A stretch of DNA of 64,000 nt from Stutzerimonas kunmingensis (GCF_002929225.1 NZ_PISM01000004.1:496001-560000), one strand, 5' to 3'; positions 17,317 to 26,423 are shown, counted from the first letter of the stretch. Numbers and translations: made by a program. The notes: a model not told the origin generated them from the letters alone.

Positions 17317-17785
17317 CGGCTTGCGTGCGGTTCGTTGAGTGGCGGGGAAGGCTATCGGATGACGGTGCGGTCGGACCGTCCGCAGCCAGGTTCCCGCGGG
17401 AAAGCCGGCAAGGTTAACACGGGCTGAGCGGCTCGACAGGTGACGACATGGGACAGTTTGAGCGGCGTTCAGGTGTCATTTGTCGGGCCGGGCACAGAAG
17501 GCGTTGACAAGCGAACCGGAGCTGTTGGTAACTCTGGTCTGTCGACAGGTTGCCGGTGCGCTTCGGGCCTCGTGTACGCCGGGCCTGCGACTCCCTCGAT
17601 CACGCAGTCGTGCAGGCCCCTCGGTGCCTGTCGCGGTAGCTTGCCTGATTATCGCTCGTGCTTCGCCGCCCTGTGGATTGCAGCCCCGGCCATCCCGCCT
17701 CGGCGAATGCCTGTTCTACCCCTCGCGTCAGTTCTTCCTGCAGTAATGCTGGCGACCTCCCTTTCTGGTCAAGTGAGCAGCAGAT
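17317..17785. other. 469-bp region between mutS and the acyltransferase gene
   Basis: No reading frame looks coding. It must contain the mutS promoter region on the minus strand. On the plus strand a perfect TTGACA occurs at 17504-17509 but no good -10 hexamer follows at standard spacing. The gap is unusually long for this segment and consistent with an old insertion site beside the acyltransferase gene. Confidence 0.4.
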
Positions 17786-18898
17786 ATGTCTCGACTACTC
17801 GGACTCGACGCCCTGCGCGGCGTTGCGGCGTTGTGCGTTGCCTATTCCCATCTGATCGCAAAAATGAAGCGTGACGGCCATTTCGATGGGCTGACCAGCG
17901 ATCTGTTTCTTGTCAGCAAAACGGTACTGGATGTCGGCAAGACCAGCGTGCTGGTGCTGTTCGCCCTGAGCGGCTATTTCGTCGTTGCGGCGCTGTACAA
18001 GAGCCGCCATCGATACGAACGGCCGATCGCGGCGTTCGTCTATCAGCGCTTCTTCAGGCTGTTTCCCCTGTACTGGCTATCGCTGCTTCTCGGCGTGATG
18101 TTTCCCTGGGACGATCCGGCTCGGGTGTTCAGTCCGGCTGTCATCGCGATCAATGCGACGATGCTGCAAGGCTTCGTGTTTGTCGAAAACGTGATCGGTT
18201 TGTACTGGACGCTGCAAATAGAGCTGACCTTCTACGTGCTGTGCATTGTCATCTTCGCGCTGCGTCTGGGCGGCTCGGCCAGGCGCGATCTGCTGTTTCT
18301 GCTGGCCCAGTACGTCTTCACCCTGCTGCTCGCGTTCCTGCGCTACAAGCTGGAAATGAAGCTGCCGGTGGCTCTGCCGCTGATGCTGAGTGTGTGTTTT
18401 CTCGGCGCATTGTGGAAGGCCACGGATAACGGTCGCGCACCCGATACCGGGCATTACGCGCGCATCGCAGTGGGCCTGTTCTACCTGTTTCTGTTGCCGA
18501 TCTGCGTGCTGGCCTACTCGCGCGATACCGGTATCGGGGAAACCTGGTATCGCTACTTCGTCAGCTATGCGGTGGGTGTTGCCCTCTTCATTGGCGCGAC
18601 ACGCATCAGTGGTAAGGGGCTGCGCTGGATCGCGCCGCTAGGCGGGATCGGCTATATCGTCTTCCTGTCTCATCCATCGGTATTCGCAATCGCCGAGCGG
18701 CTGGGCTTCGGCGCTGGAGCGCTGGCCATTCCCGGCCCGCTCTACATCGCGGTGATGCTGTTACTGGTGACGCTGTTCGGCTTCTTCGTCAAGCGAACCC
18801 TGGCAGATCCCATCCAGCGCTATGGTGATGCAGTGGTAAGCCGTCGCGGACGGAGCATCGGCGAGCGTGTCGTGCTGCCGGTTCGCCAGGATGCCTGA
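17786..18898 (+). CDS. Acyltransferase 3 family membrane protein (OafA/YrhL-like)
   Basis: This 370-aa protein has about ten transmembrane segments and the Acyl_transf_3 start LLGLDALRGVAALCVAYSHL, with the conserved Arg in LRG and the candidate catalytic His at residue 23. A FFRLFPLYWLSLL motif follows near residue 90. Such proteins usually O-acetylate surface polysaccharide or lipid-linked sugars. No SGNH domain is fused. It is alone between mutS and the cinA-recA-recX block, where other pseudomonads usually have cinA next to mutS. Confidence 0.85.
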   Translation: MSRLLGLDALRGVAALCVAYSHLIAKMKRDGHFDGLTSDLFLVSKTVLDVGKTSVLVLFALSGYFVVAALYKSRHRYERPIAAFVYQRFFRLFPLYWLSLLLGVMFPWDDPARVFSPAVIAINATMLQGFVFVENVIGLYWTLQIELTFYVLCIVIFALRLGGSARRDLLFLLAQYVFTLLLAFLRYKLEMKLPVALPLMLSVCFLGALWKATDNGRAPDTGHYARIAVGLFYLFLLPICVLAYSRDTGIGETWYRYFVSYAVGVALFIGATRISGKGLRWIAPLGGIGYIVFLSHPSVFAIAERLGFGAGALAIPGPLYIAVMLLLVTLFGFFVKRTLADPIQRYGDAVVSRRGRSIGERVVLPVRQDA

Positions 18899-18995
18899 TG
18901 GGCGACGCGTAACTCGACCATTGGCCATCCGGATGGCTGAACTCGGGAGCCCGCTGGTGTAGGGTATCGGCCACTTTCCTTTGGCCGGAGCCCTG

Positions 18996-19493
18996 ATGAA
19001 TCTCACCGAACTGGCGGCACAGCTGGGTGATGCGCTGCAACGACTGGGTGCGCAGGTCAGCACCGCGGAATCCTGCACCGGTGGTGGCATTGCCGAGGCC
19101 ATCACCCGTATCGCCGGCAGCTCGGCCTGGTTCGAGGCCGGCTACATCACCTATTCCAATGCCCAGAAGACGCGCCAGCTCGGCGTACCGGCGGAGCTAT
19201 TCGAGCAGGTCGGCGCGGTCAGTGCCGAAGTGGTGCAGGCCATGGCGCGGGGCGCGCAGCGCAACAGTGGTGCGCGCTTTGCGGTGGCTGTCAGCGGCAT
19301 TGCCGGACCCGGCGGCGGCACGGCAGAAAAACCGGTTGGTACGGTCTGGATTGCCTGGGCCGATGACTCGCATGTGCAGGCCCAGCGCTATCTATTTACC
19401 GGTGACCGCGAGGCCGTACGTGAGCAGACGGTCGCGGCGGCTTTGCAAGGTTTGCTTGCGCTGGCGGTCGGAGAAAAACAGTTTCGGGGCTAG
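18996..19493 (+). CDS. pncC: Nicotinamide-nucleotide amidase (CinA C-terminal domain, PncC)
   Basis: This 165-aa stand-alone CinA C-terminal domain would deamidate nicotinamide mononucleotide in the NAD salvage cycle. Signature features are the Ser/Cys region STAESCTGGGIAEAITRIAG (residues 29-48), GYITYSNAQKTRQLGV and the VSGIAGPGGGTAEKPVGTVW loop. The ATG at 18996 has GGAG 5 bases upstream. It lies 83 bp before recA, the common pseudomonad arrangement. Confidence 0.92.
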   Translation: MNLTELAAQLGDALQRLGAQVSTAESCTGGGIAEAITRIAGSSAWFEAGYITYSNAQKTRQLGVPAELFEQVGAVSAEVVQAMARGAQRNSGARFAVAVSGIAGPGGGTAEKPVGTVWIAWADDSHVQAQRYLFTGDREAVREQTVAAALQGLLALAVGEKQFRG

Positions 19494-19520
19494 GCGAGTA
19501 AATTTGCCTATGTTCTAATA

Positions 19521-19536
19521 CTGGCTACTTATACAG
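19521..19536 (+). promoter_or_regulatory. LexA (SOS) box of recA
   Basis: CTG-GCTACTTATA-CAG fits CTG-N10-CAG with an AT-rich right half. It ends 40 bp before the recA ATG, the expected place for SOS repression. Confidence 0.82.
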
Positions 19537-19576
19537 TTGTTGTGGCCTCCGGCCCTCTTGATCAAGTGAGGATTTG

Positions 19577-20620
19577 ATGGACGAGAACAAGAAGCGCGCC
19601 TTGGCTGCAGCCCTGGGCCAGATCGAAAAGCAGTTCGGCAAGGGCGCAGTGATGCGCATGGGCGATCATGATCGTCAGGCCATTCCGGCCATCTCTACCG
19701 GCTCGCTGGGCCTGGACATCGCGCTTGGCATCGGCGGCCTGCCCAAGGGCCGTATCGTCGAAATCTACGGTCCGGAATCCTCCGGTAAGACCACCCTGAC
19801 CCTGTCGGTGATCGCCGAAGCGCAGAAGATGGGCGCCACCTGTGCCTTCGTCGACGCCGAACACGCGCTGGACCCGGACTATGCCGGCAAGTTGGGCGTG
19901 AATGTCGACGACCTGCTGGTTTCGCAGCCGGACACCGGCGAGCAGGCGCTGGAAATCACCGACATGCTGGTGCGCTCCAACGCGGTTGACGTGATCATCG
20001 TCGACTCCGTGGCGGCACTGGTACCCAAGGCCGAGATCGAAGGCGAGATGGGCGACACGCACGTCGGCCTGCAGGCACGTCTGATGTCCCAGGCGCTGCG
20101 CAAGATCACCGGCAACATTAAGAACGCCAATTGCCTGGTCATCTTCATCAACCAGATCCGCATGAAGATCGGCGTGATGTTCGGCAGCCCGGAAACCACC
20201 ACCGGTGGTAACGCGCTGAAGTTCTACGCCTCGGTTCGTCTGGACATTCGCCGTACCGGCGCGGTCAAGGAAGGCGACGAAGTGGTCGGCAGCGAAACCC
20301 GCGTCAAGGTAGTGAAGAACAAGGTGGCGCCGCCCTTCCGTCAGGCTGAGTTCCAGATCCTCTATGGCAAGGGCATCTACCGCAATGGCGAGGTCATTGA
20401 TCTCGGCGTGCAGCAGGGCCTGGTGGAGAAGTCCGGCGCCTGGTATGCCTACAAGGGCAACAAGATCGGCCAGGGCAAGGCCAACGCCGCCAAGTATCTG
20501 GAAGACAATCCGGAGATCGGTCAGGAGATCGAGCAACAGATCCGCGACAAGTTGCTGGTAGTTGCGCCAAACACCAAGGCCAACCCGGTTACCGAAGATC
20601 TGGCTGACGCCGATCTCTGA
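19577..20620 (+). CDS. recA: Recombinase RecA
   Basis: RecA forms filaments on single-stranded DNA, performs strand exchange and triggers LexA self-cleavage. The 347-aa protein begins [20 protein letters not shown], with Walker A GPESSGKT (65-72), Walker [11 protein letters not shown] near residue 140, and the [21 protein letters not shown]2 loop. The C-terminus is acidic. ATG 19577 follows GTGAGGA; TTG at 19574 is not needed. recX follows after 5 bp. Confidence 0.99.
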   Translation: MDENKKRALAAALGQIEKQFGKGAVMRMGDHDRQAIPAISTGSLGLDIALGIGGLPKGRIVEIYGPESSGKTTLTLSVIAEAQKMGATCAFVDAEHALDPDYAGKLGVNVDDLLVSQPDTGEQALEITDMLVRSNAVDVIIVDSVAALVPKAEIEGEMGDTHVGLQARLMSQALRKITGNIKNANCLVIFINQIRMKIGVMFGSPETTTGGNALKFYASVRLDIRRTGAVKEGDEVVGSETRVKVVKNKVAPPFRQAEFQILYGKGIYRNGEVIDLGVQQGLVEKSGAWYAYKGNKIGQGKANAAKYLEDNPEIGQEIEQQIRDKLLVVAPNTKANPVTEDLADADL

Positions 20621-20625
20621 TCCCC

Positions 20626-21093
20626 ATGGCTGCCGTGCTCGATAACCCCGTCGCGGTACGGCGGACGGCCATGGATCTGCTGGCTCGACGCGAACATGGT
20701 CGCGTCGAGCTGGCTCGCAAGCTGCGCCAGCGTGGCGCCCCGCCTGAGTTGATCGAGCAGGCCCTGGATCGTCTATCCGAGCAGGGGCTGCTTTCCGAAT
20801 CCCGATATCTCGAAAGCTTTGTCAGAAGCCGGACCAATGCCGGCTATGGGCCGTTGCGTATCCGCGAGGAATTGGCCCAGCGCGGGCTGGCCAGAGCGGA
20901 TATCGAGCAGGCATTGCGTGACAGTGGTTTTGACTGGGGTGAGCAGCTGCGCGAACTCTGGCAGCGCAAGTTCGCTGGACGGTTGCCTGCCGATGCCAAA
21001 GAGCGGGCGAAGCAGGGGCGCTTTCTCAGCTATCGCGGTTATCCGCTGGAGTTGATCAGTCGAGTGTTGCGCGGCGACAGCTCGGCGGATTGA
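20626..21093 (+). CDS. recX: RecA-inhibiting regulatory protein RecX
   Basis: This 155-aa protein limits RecA filament growth. It has the three-helix-repeat RecX pattern, with [20 protein letters not shown] near residues 16-35 and [20 protein letters not shown] near residues 71-90. The short gap after recA means co-transcription, with expression tied to SOS induction. Confidence 0.93.
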   Translation: MAAVLDNPVAVRRTAMDLLARREHGRVELARKLRQRGAPPELIEQALDRLSEQGLLSESRYLESFVRSRTNAGYGPLRIREELAQRGLARADIEQALRDSGFDWGEQLRELWQRKFAGRLPADAKERAKQGRFLSYRGYPLELISRVLRGDSSAD

Positions 21094-21204
21094 TGCGGTA
21101 ACGGGGCTCTATGCCAGGTTGTGCGCGCCGGAGACCAGTCGGTGCTGAAGCCGACCAGCCTTACGAGCGCTCGCAATATCCAGAGTCCAGGCCATCAAAG
21201 GCCA

Positions 21205-22296
21205 TCAGTCCTCGCTCGCCAGCGGCCGCGCCCAGTTGGCCGGTTCGTTGACGTAGTCCGTCAGCTCCCTCAGGCGACCGTGGTTGCGGCCGTTGAAGAC
21301 GAAGCTCAAGCGCGGCAGGCGCTGTAGTTCGGGCTCGTCCAGTTCCGATTCACAGCAGTTCTGCTGTTCGAATACGCCTTTCAGACACAGATCGGTGAAC
21401 TCCGCGTTCAGGTATTCCATCGCCTGGTCGTTCAGTGCGTGGTTCAGGCGCAGAACGAAACGATCCTTCAGCCAGCGGCTCGAGTGGAAGTTGCGATAGA
21501 AGTTGGCGATTTCCCTGGCTGCTTCCTCGGCATCGTCCACCAGGCGCATCAATCGCATGTCGCTGGGCAGGATGTAGCGATTCTCCTCCAGCTGTCCGCG
21601 CATGAACTGCAGTGCATCCTTCCAGTAGGTGCCGCCGGGTTCGTCGAGCAGCACGATCGGCACCAGCGGACTCTTGCCAGTCTGGATCAGCGTCAGCACT
21701 TCCAGTGCTTCGTCCAGCGTGCCGAACCCACCGGGGCAGAGCACCAGCGCATCGGCTTCCTTGATGAAGAACAGTTTGCGCACGAAGAAGAAATGGAACG
21801 ACAACAGGTTCTCGGTGCCACCCACCGTCGGGTTGGGGTGTTGCTCGAAAGGCAGCGTGATGTTCAGCCCGAGGCTGCTGTCGCGCCCCGCGCCCTCGTG
21901 AGCGGCGGCCATGATGCCGCCACCGGCGCCGGTGATGACCATGAAGTTGTAATGCGCAAGGATGGAGCCCAACTGACGGGCCAGCGCATACAGGGGATGT
22001 TCGACCGGCGTACGGGCTGAGCCGAATACCGTGACCTTGCGGCGCCGCTTGAACTGGTCGAGTCGGCTGAATGCGTGCTCCATTTCGCGCATCGTCTGCA
22101 GCAGGATCTTGGCATCCCAGCGGCTGCGGTCGGCCTGAGCCATGCGCATGACGGTCACCAGCATCTCCCGGTATAGGGACAGGTTCGCACTGTTCTCCGG
22201 AACGACCAAGGCGGCCAGCTCATCGATCTTGCTTTCCAGCTCGGCGCCGCTGGTCTTGAAATGCCGCGACAGATAGTCATCCGAATCAAAGGACAT
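21205..22296 (-). CDS. LOG-family nucleotide phosphoribohydrolase-like protein
   Basis: This 363-aa protein has the LOG/TIGR00730 signature GAGGGIMAAAHEGA (123-136) and PGGFGTLDE (188-196), the catalytic Arg/Glu region of cytokinin-activating and PpnN-type nucleotide N-glycosidases. An extra N-terminal region of about 85 residues and a C-terminal extension of about 100 residues distinguish it from short LOG proteins. It may cleave nucleoside monophosphates to base and ribose 5-phosphate. It is convergent with recX and upstream of neither neighbour. Confidence 0.85.
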   Translation of the reverse strand: MSFDSDDYLSRHFKTSGAELESKIDELAALVVPENSANLSLYREMLVTVMRMAQADRSRWDAKILLQTMREMEHAFSRLDQFKRRRKVTVFGSARTPVEHPLYALARQLGSILAHYNFMVITGAGGGIMAAAHEGAGRDSSLGLNITLPFEQHPNPTVGGTENLLSFHFFFVRKLFFIKEADALVLCPGGFGTLDEALEVLTLIQTGKSPLVPIVLLDEPGGTYWKDALQFMRGQLEENRYILPSDMRLMRLVDDAEEAAREIANFYRNFHSSRWLKDRFVLRLNHALNDQAMEYLNAEFTDLCLKGVFEQQNCCESELDEPELQRLPRLSFVFNGRNHGRLRELTDYVNEPANWARPLASED

Positions 22297-22378
22297 ACAA
22301 CATCTCCATGTATGAGCGTCGCGTTCAGGCTATAGGGTGCGATCAGCCGGCTCAAGCCGGTTGCGTGGCGCGCAGTCG

Positions 22379-22402
22379 GCCGAAGCCGCAAGCGGCTTCG
22401 GC
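22379..22402 (-). terminator. GC-rich hairpin after the beta-CASP metallo-hydrolase
   Basis: An 11-bp perfect stem GCCGAAGCCGC (22379-22389) with GCGGCTTCGGC (22392-22402) lies 9 bp after the minus-strand gene stop. There is no U-tract, so it may be a 3'-end stabiliser rather than a terminator. Confidence 0.45.
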
Positions 22403-22411
22403 GGGCTGCGT

Positions 22412-23821
22412 TCAGATGGCGATTCGGTCGCCAGGTTCAGGAATGCGTGCTTCCCAGTCGAGACGTTCACGGATGGTCTGCTGCAGCGCCTGCATCTTCT
22501 CCAGCTCGCCGTGCACCAGGTAGAGCTCCGGACGGTTTTCGAAGTTGCTGACCCAGTCGATGAGCTGAGACTGGCCGGCGTGGGCGGAGAACCCTCCGAG
22601 GGTATGCACCTTGGCATTCACGGCGATGCGCTGGTGCAGCAACTTGACGCTTTTCGCTCCGTCGACGATGGCACGGCCGAGGGTGCCGCGTGCCTGGAAA
22701 CCAGGGATCACCAGATGGCACTCCTCGCGCCAGAGGTTGTGCTTGAAGTGGTGCAGGATGCGCCCGCCGGTGCACATGCCGCTGCCAGCGATAATGATCA
22801 CGCCGCTCTTGAAGCGGTTGATCGCCATCGATTCTTCCGGTGTCGGCGTGGATCGGAGGATCGGCAACCAGCGCTCGGCGTAAAGCTTGCCGCTGGCTCC
22901 GCTCAGGGCATTGTCGACGCCGTCGAGATCCAGTTGATCCTTGTAGTGCGAGTAGATGGCGTTGGCGCCGATGGCCATCGGGCTGTCCAGGAATACCGCT
23001 TGCTGCGGCAGGCGGCCTTCCCGGTAGAAGCGCCCGAGGTAGTAGATCAGGTCCTGCGTACGTCCGACGGCGAAGGAGGGCATCAGCACGTTGCCGCCAT
23101 CGCGATGGGCCTGTTGCAGGATGCCGGCCAGCTCCTCGATCGTGTCTTCGTGGCTGCGGTGGTCGCGGTCGCCATAGGTGGACTCCATGAGCACCACGTC
23201 AGCTTCCTTGAGCACGGTCGGCGCATGCATCAGCGGCGAGCAGTCGTTGCCCAGGTCGCCCGAGAAGACCACGCGCCGTGTTCTGCCATGGTCGTGCACA
23301 TCCAGTTGCACGATCGAGGAGCCGAGGATGTGACCGGCATCGTGGAAGGTCACCGCGACACCTGGCGCGACATCGAACGTCTCGCCATAGGCGTGGGGAG
23401 TGCGCTGGCTCAACATGCGCTCCGCGTCGACGCGGGTGTAGAGCGGCTGGATCATCGGTTTGCCGATCCGTGCGCGCCACTTGTTTTCCCACTCGGCATC
23501 CTTTTCCTGAATCTGCGCCGAATCCAGCAGCATCAGTTCGAGCAGCTCCGCGGTGGCATCGGTGCAGTGCACCTCGCCGCGGTAGCCGAGGGCGACCAGG
23601 CGCGGGAGCAGGCCGCTGTGGTCGATATGCGCGTGGGACAGCACCACCGCATCGATCGTCTTGGGGTCGAAGGCGAAGGTGCTGCGGTCGCCGCCGGCTT
23701 CTTCCCGACGGCCCTGATGCATGCCGCATTCGAGCAGAACCCTTGCACCGTCATGGGTCTCAATGAGATAGCAGGAGCCGGTGACCTGCTGAATGGCGCC
23801 TAGAAAACTGAGCAAAGCCAT
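22412..23821 (-). CDS. MBL-fold beta-CASP exonuclease-like protein
   Basis: This 469-aa zinc hydrolase of the RNA-processing metallo-beta-lactamase group has HxHxDH as SHAHIDHSG (62-70), a later His in HDAGHILGS, SGDLGN with the metal-bridging Asp, the beta-CASP motif A region VLMESTYGDR, and a C-terminal GGFSAHAGQ motif. A role in RNA 3'-processing or degradation is inferred. ATG 23821 has CAGGAAGG upstream; the 40-codon extension to 23941 crosses the divergent promoter and is rejected. It is divergent from the phosphoketolase-like gene. Confidence 0.87.
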   Translation of the reverse strand: MALLSFLGAIQQVTGSCYLIETHDGARVLLECGMHQGRREEAGGDRSTFAFDPKTIDAVVLSHAHIDHSGLLPRLVALGYRGEVHCTDATAELLELMLLDSAQIQEKDAEWENKWRARIGKPMIQPLYTRVDAERMLSQRTPHAYGETFDVAPGVAVTFHDAGHILGSSIVQLDVHDHGRTRRVVFSGDLGNDCSPLMHAPTVLKEADVVLMESTYGDRDHRSHEDTIEELAGILQQAHRDGGNVLMPSFAVGRTQDLIYYLGRFYREGRLPQQAVFLDSPMAIGANAIYSHYKDQLDLDGVDNALSGASGKLYAERWLPILRSTPTPEESMAINRFKSGVIIIAGSGMCTGGRILHHFKHNLWREECHLVIPGFQARGTLGRAIVDGAKSVKLLHQRIAVNAKVHTLGGFSAHAGQSQLIDWVSNFENRPELYLVHGELEKMQALQQTIRERLDWEARIPEPGDRIAI

Positions 23822-23878
23822 GTTGCCTTCCTGTCTGTACGATGATGTCCACATTGCCCGCTCGGTTGCCATGACCAC

Positions 23879-23920
23879 TTGATACATATCAGAGATAACG
23901 AATCGAGCGCTGCCTAGACT
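23879..23920 (+). promoter_or_regulatory. Class II ANR/FNR-type promoter for the phosphoketolase-like gene
   Basis: TTGAT-ACAT-ATCAG (23879-23892) matches nine of ten fixed bases of the ANR/FNR box TTGAT-N4-ATCAA. TAGACT (23915-23920) is a good -10, implying transcription start near 23927; the box centre then lies at about -41.5, the standard activating position. No -35 hexamer is present, as expected. The divergent metallo-hydrolase gene has a poorer -10 at the mirrored distance. Confidence 0.72.
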
Positions 23921-23953
23921 ACAGCATAACCCGCTTACCAACGGAGTGAACCC

Positions 23954-26368
23954 ATGAGTCAGCTACTGCCCAGCCTTGTCGAGCTGGATCAACACGCGCA
24001 AGCCGAACCGGAGTTCGCCACCTGGCGTGTAGGTTTCGGGCCGTTCGAGCACGCGCTGGAGACCCAGGCGGCGGTGTTCCGGTTGGCACATCAGCTGGTA
24101 CAGGCAGGTCATCAGCCAGATCTGGCCAGTGTTTACCGGCTGCTGCAGGCGGTCGACCGGGTCGCCAGCGCCGGACTCTGGCTGGTGGTGCACATGACCT
24201 ACGCGCGCCAGGTGCATCTGGACGGTTCGCCGTTGGCTGCCGAGGATTTCAAGCAGAACCCCGAGGGGCATACCGGCGGCGCGCTGAACATGGTGCCGGC
24301 CTATGCCGGTTACCTCGCCCTGAATGCACTGACTGGCCGCACCCGCGCCTGGCTGATGGGGCAGGGCCACTGTGTGGCGGCCGTCGATGCGCTCAATCTG
24401 CTGACGGGCAACCTGCATCCGGAACAGGCGCAAGCCTATGCGGGCGGCGAGGCGGGCATGAATCGCCTGCTGCAGGATTTCTACGGTTACGGCCAGGCCG
24501 CCGACGGCAGTCCGCTCGCGCCCCTGGGCAGCCATGTCAATCCGCACACCGCAGGCGGCATTGCCGAGGGCGGTTATCTCGGTTTCGCCGAGTTGCAATA
24601 CGCACACATGCCGCTGCCGGGCGAGACGCTGGTGGCCTTCCTCTCCGATGGCGCGGCGGAAGAGCAGCGCGGCAGTGACTGGATTCCCCGCTGGTGGCGT
24701 GCCGAAGATTGCGGCGTCGCGCTGCCGGTGATGATTGCCAACGGGCGGCGAATCGAGCAGCGTACCGCGCTTGGCACCGAGCAGGGGCTCGAGGATTTCC
24801 GTCAGCACTTGAGCCAGTGCGGCTTCGACCCGATGCCGTTCGATGGGCGTGACCCTGCTGCTTTCGTCACCACCCTGTGGGAGATGGAGCTGCGCCTGGA
24901 GCGACGCGTGGAAGAGAAGGCGCGCGGCATTCTCAACTATCCGCTGCCGATGCCCTACGGCATCGCCGAGACGGTGAAAGGCTTCGGCTTCTATGGTGCC
25001 GGCAGCAACGCAGCGCACAACCTGCCATTGCCGGGTAATCCGAGCCGCGATGAGCATTCGCGCGACCTGTTCAACGAGCACGCGGCGCGTCTGTTCGTAT
25101 CGCAACAGGAGTTGGCTGCTTCACTGGAGCTGTTCACGCGCAGCCGCCAGGGTCGAACGCTGGAGCGCGACAACCCGCTCGCCTCGCGACGCCCGCCTGC
25201 GCCGACCATGCCGAAGTTGAACTACCGCGACGACGCCTGTTCACCCATGGCAGCGGTCGATCGTTTTTTCGTCGAGTTGACGGCCGCCAACCCCGCGTTG
25301 CGGCCGCGGGTGGGGAATCCGGACGAGCTGGCCAGCAACCGTTTGGGCGGCGTGCTAAAGGCGCTCAAGCATCGCGTCATCGAGCCGGAAAGCGAGCTGG
25401 AGGCCGTGGACGGCGCCATCATCACCGCTCTCAACGAGGAGGCGGTGGTATCCGCCTGCCTTGCCAACCAGGGCGGCTTGAATCTGGTGGCGAGCTACGA
25501 AGCCTTCTGCGTGAAGATGCTGGGCGTGGTGCGGCAGAGCATTATTTTTTCCCGGCAGCAAAAGGAGATTGGCAGGCCTGCAGGCTGGCTCGGCTGGCCC
25601 TTGATCGCGACGTCGCACACCTGGGAAAACGGCAAGAACCAGCAGTCCCACCAAGACACGACCTTCTGCGAAGCGCTGCTCGGAGAGATGAACGACATGG
25701 TCCGGGTGCTGTTTCCGGCCGATCACAACAGCGCCCTGGCGCTACTGCCATCGATCTACCAGGCGCGGGGCGAGCTTGCCTGTGTGGTCATGCCCAAGCG
25801 CGACCGGCCGTGCTACTTCGATCAGGCCCAGGCCGAGCAGTTGGCGCGCGACGGCGCCATCGTGGTCGAGGAGCAGCCGGGCAACGAGGCATTGCTGCTG
25901 ATTGCCAACGGCAGCTATCAGCTGGGCGAGATGCTCCGTGCGGCCAAGCGGCTGAAGGAGGCCGACTGCGCTTATCGCCTTGTCTATCTGCAGGAGCCGG
26001 GCCGCTTCCGCGGGCCGCGCGATCATTGGGAAGTCGGGGCGCGCGCCAGCGAAGGCGTGGCGGAGCGGTTGTTCCCGGATGCGATGGAAATGCGCGTGCT
26101 GTTGACGCACATGCGGCCAGAAGTGGCGCGCGGTCACCTGTGGCCGATTCTGCCGGACGCGCGCAAGAGTTCGGCGCTCGGCTATCGCAACCGCGGAGGT
26201 ACGCTGGATGAGTTCGGTATGCAGTTCGCCAATCGCGCCAGCTGGGCCAATGTGCTCGCGGCCTGTGCGCGCCTGCGCAATGTGCCGCGCACGGCACTGC
26301 TCACCAGGGAAGAGGCTGCCGCTGTAGCTGGCAAAGGTGATCCGCAGATACTGCGGGGCGACGCTTGA
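23954..26368 (+). CDS. Divergent phosphoketolase-family thiamine diphosphate enzyme
   Basis: This 804-aa protein has phosphoketolase length and architecture. GHTGGALN (105-112) corresponds to GHWGTTPG, H139 in GQGHC to the GPGHGG motif, IAEGGYLGF (203-211) to IHEGGELGY, SHQDTTF to SHQDPGF, and GYRNRGGTLDEFGM to the C-terminal GYxNxGGTxD region. The thiamine-binding GDGEAETGP is replaced by SDGAAEEQRG (231-240). True phosphoketolases make acetyl phosphate from xylulose 5-phosphate or fructose 6-phosphate; some homologues carry an unproven 3-epimerase annotation. Activity here is uncertain. It stands behind an ANR-type promoter. Confidence 0.8.
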   Translation: MSQLLPSLVELDQHAQAEPEFATWRVGFGPFEHALETQAAVFRLAHQLVQAGHQPDLASVYRLLQAVDRVASAGLWLVVHMTYARQVHLDGSPLAAEDFKQNPEGHTGGALNMVPAYAGYLALNALTGRTRAWLMGQGHCVAAVDALNLLTGNLHPEQAQAYAGGEAGMNRLLQDFYGYGQAADGSPLAPLGSHVNPHTAGGIAEGGYLGFAELQYAHMPLPGETLVAFLSDGAAEEQRGSDWIPRWWRAEDCGVALPVMIANGRRIEQRTALGTEQGLEDFRQHLSQCGFDPMPFDGRDPAAFVTTLWEMELRLERRVEEKARGILNYPLPMPYGIAETVKGFGFYGAGSNAAHNLPLPGNPSRDEHSRDLFNEHAARLFVSQQELAASLELFTRSRQGRTLERDNPLASRRPPAPTMPKLNYRDDACSPMAAVDRFFVELTAANPALRPRVGNPDELASNRLGGVLKALKHRVIEPESELEAVDGAIITALNEEAVVSACLANQGGLNLVASYEAFCVKMLGVVRQSIIFSRQQKEIGRPAGWLGWPLIATSHTWENGKNQQSHQDTTFCEALLGEMNDMVRVLFPADHNSALALLPSIYQARGELACVVMPKRDRPCYFDQAQAEQLARDGAIVVEEQPGNEALLLIANGSYQLGEMLRAAKRLKEADCAYRLVYLQEPGRFRGPRDHWEVGARASEGVAERLFPDAMEMRVLLTHMRPEVARGHLWPILPDARKSSALGYRNRGGTLDEFGMQFANRASWANVLAACARLRNVPRTALLTREEAAAVAGKGDPQILRGDA

Positions 26369-26377
26369 TAAATAAAC

Positions 26378-26413
26378 CTGGCAGGACGGCGGGCCGTGGC
26401 CTGCGCCTGCCAG
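26378..26413. terminator. Hairpin between convergent genes
   Basis: CTGGCAGG (26378-26385) pairs with CCTGCCAG (26406-26413), with an inner GC-rich region. It lies 10 bp after the phosphoketolase-like stop and 11 bp before the stop of the opposite gene. It lacks a T-run on the plus strand but has TTTATT after it on the minus strand. Confidence 0.5.
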
Positions 26414-26423
26414 CGTTCACCTG

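Noticed and set aside
17440-17874. Small plus-strand frames before the acyltransferase gene as a new gene
   Set aside because: No ribosome site, no hydrophobic or family pattern, and several frames are equally open because of high GC.
19556-19567. CTTGATCAAG near the recA start considered as an ANR/FNR box
   Set aside because: It is a palindrome without the required four-base spacer, and lies downstream of the LexA box close to the ribosome site.
22337-23803. Plus-strand open frame of 488 codons opposite the beta-CASP gene
   Set aside because: The opposite strand has intact metal-binding motifs; this frame has none.
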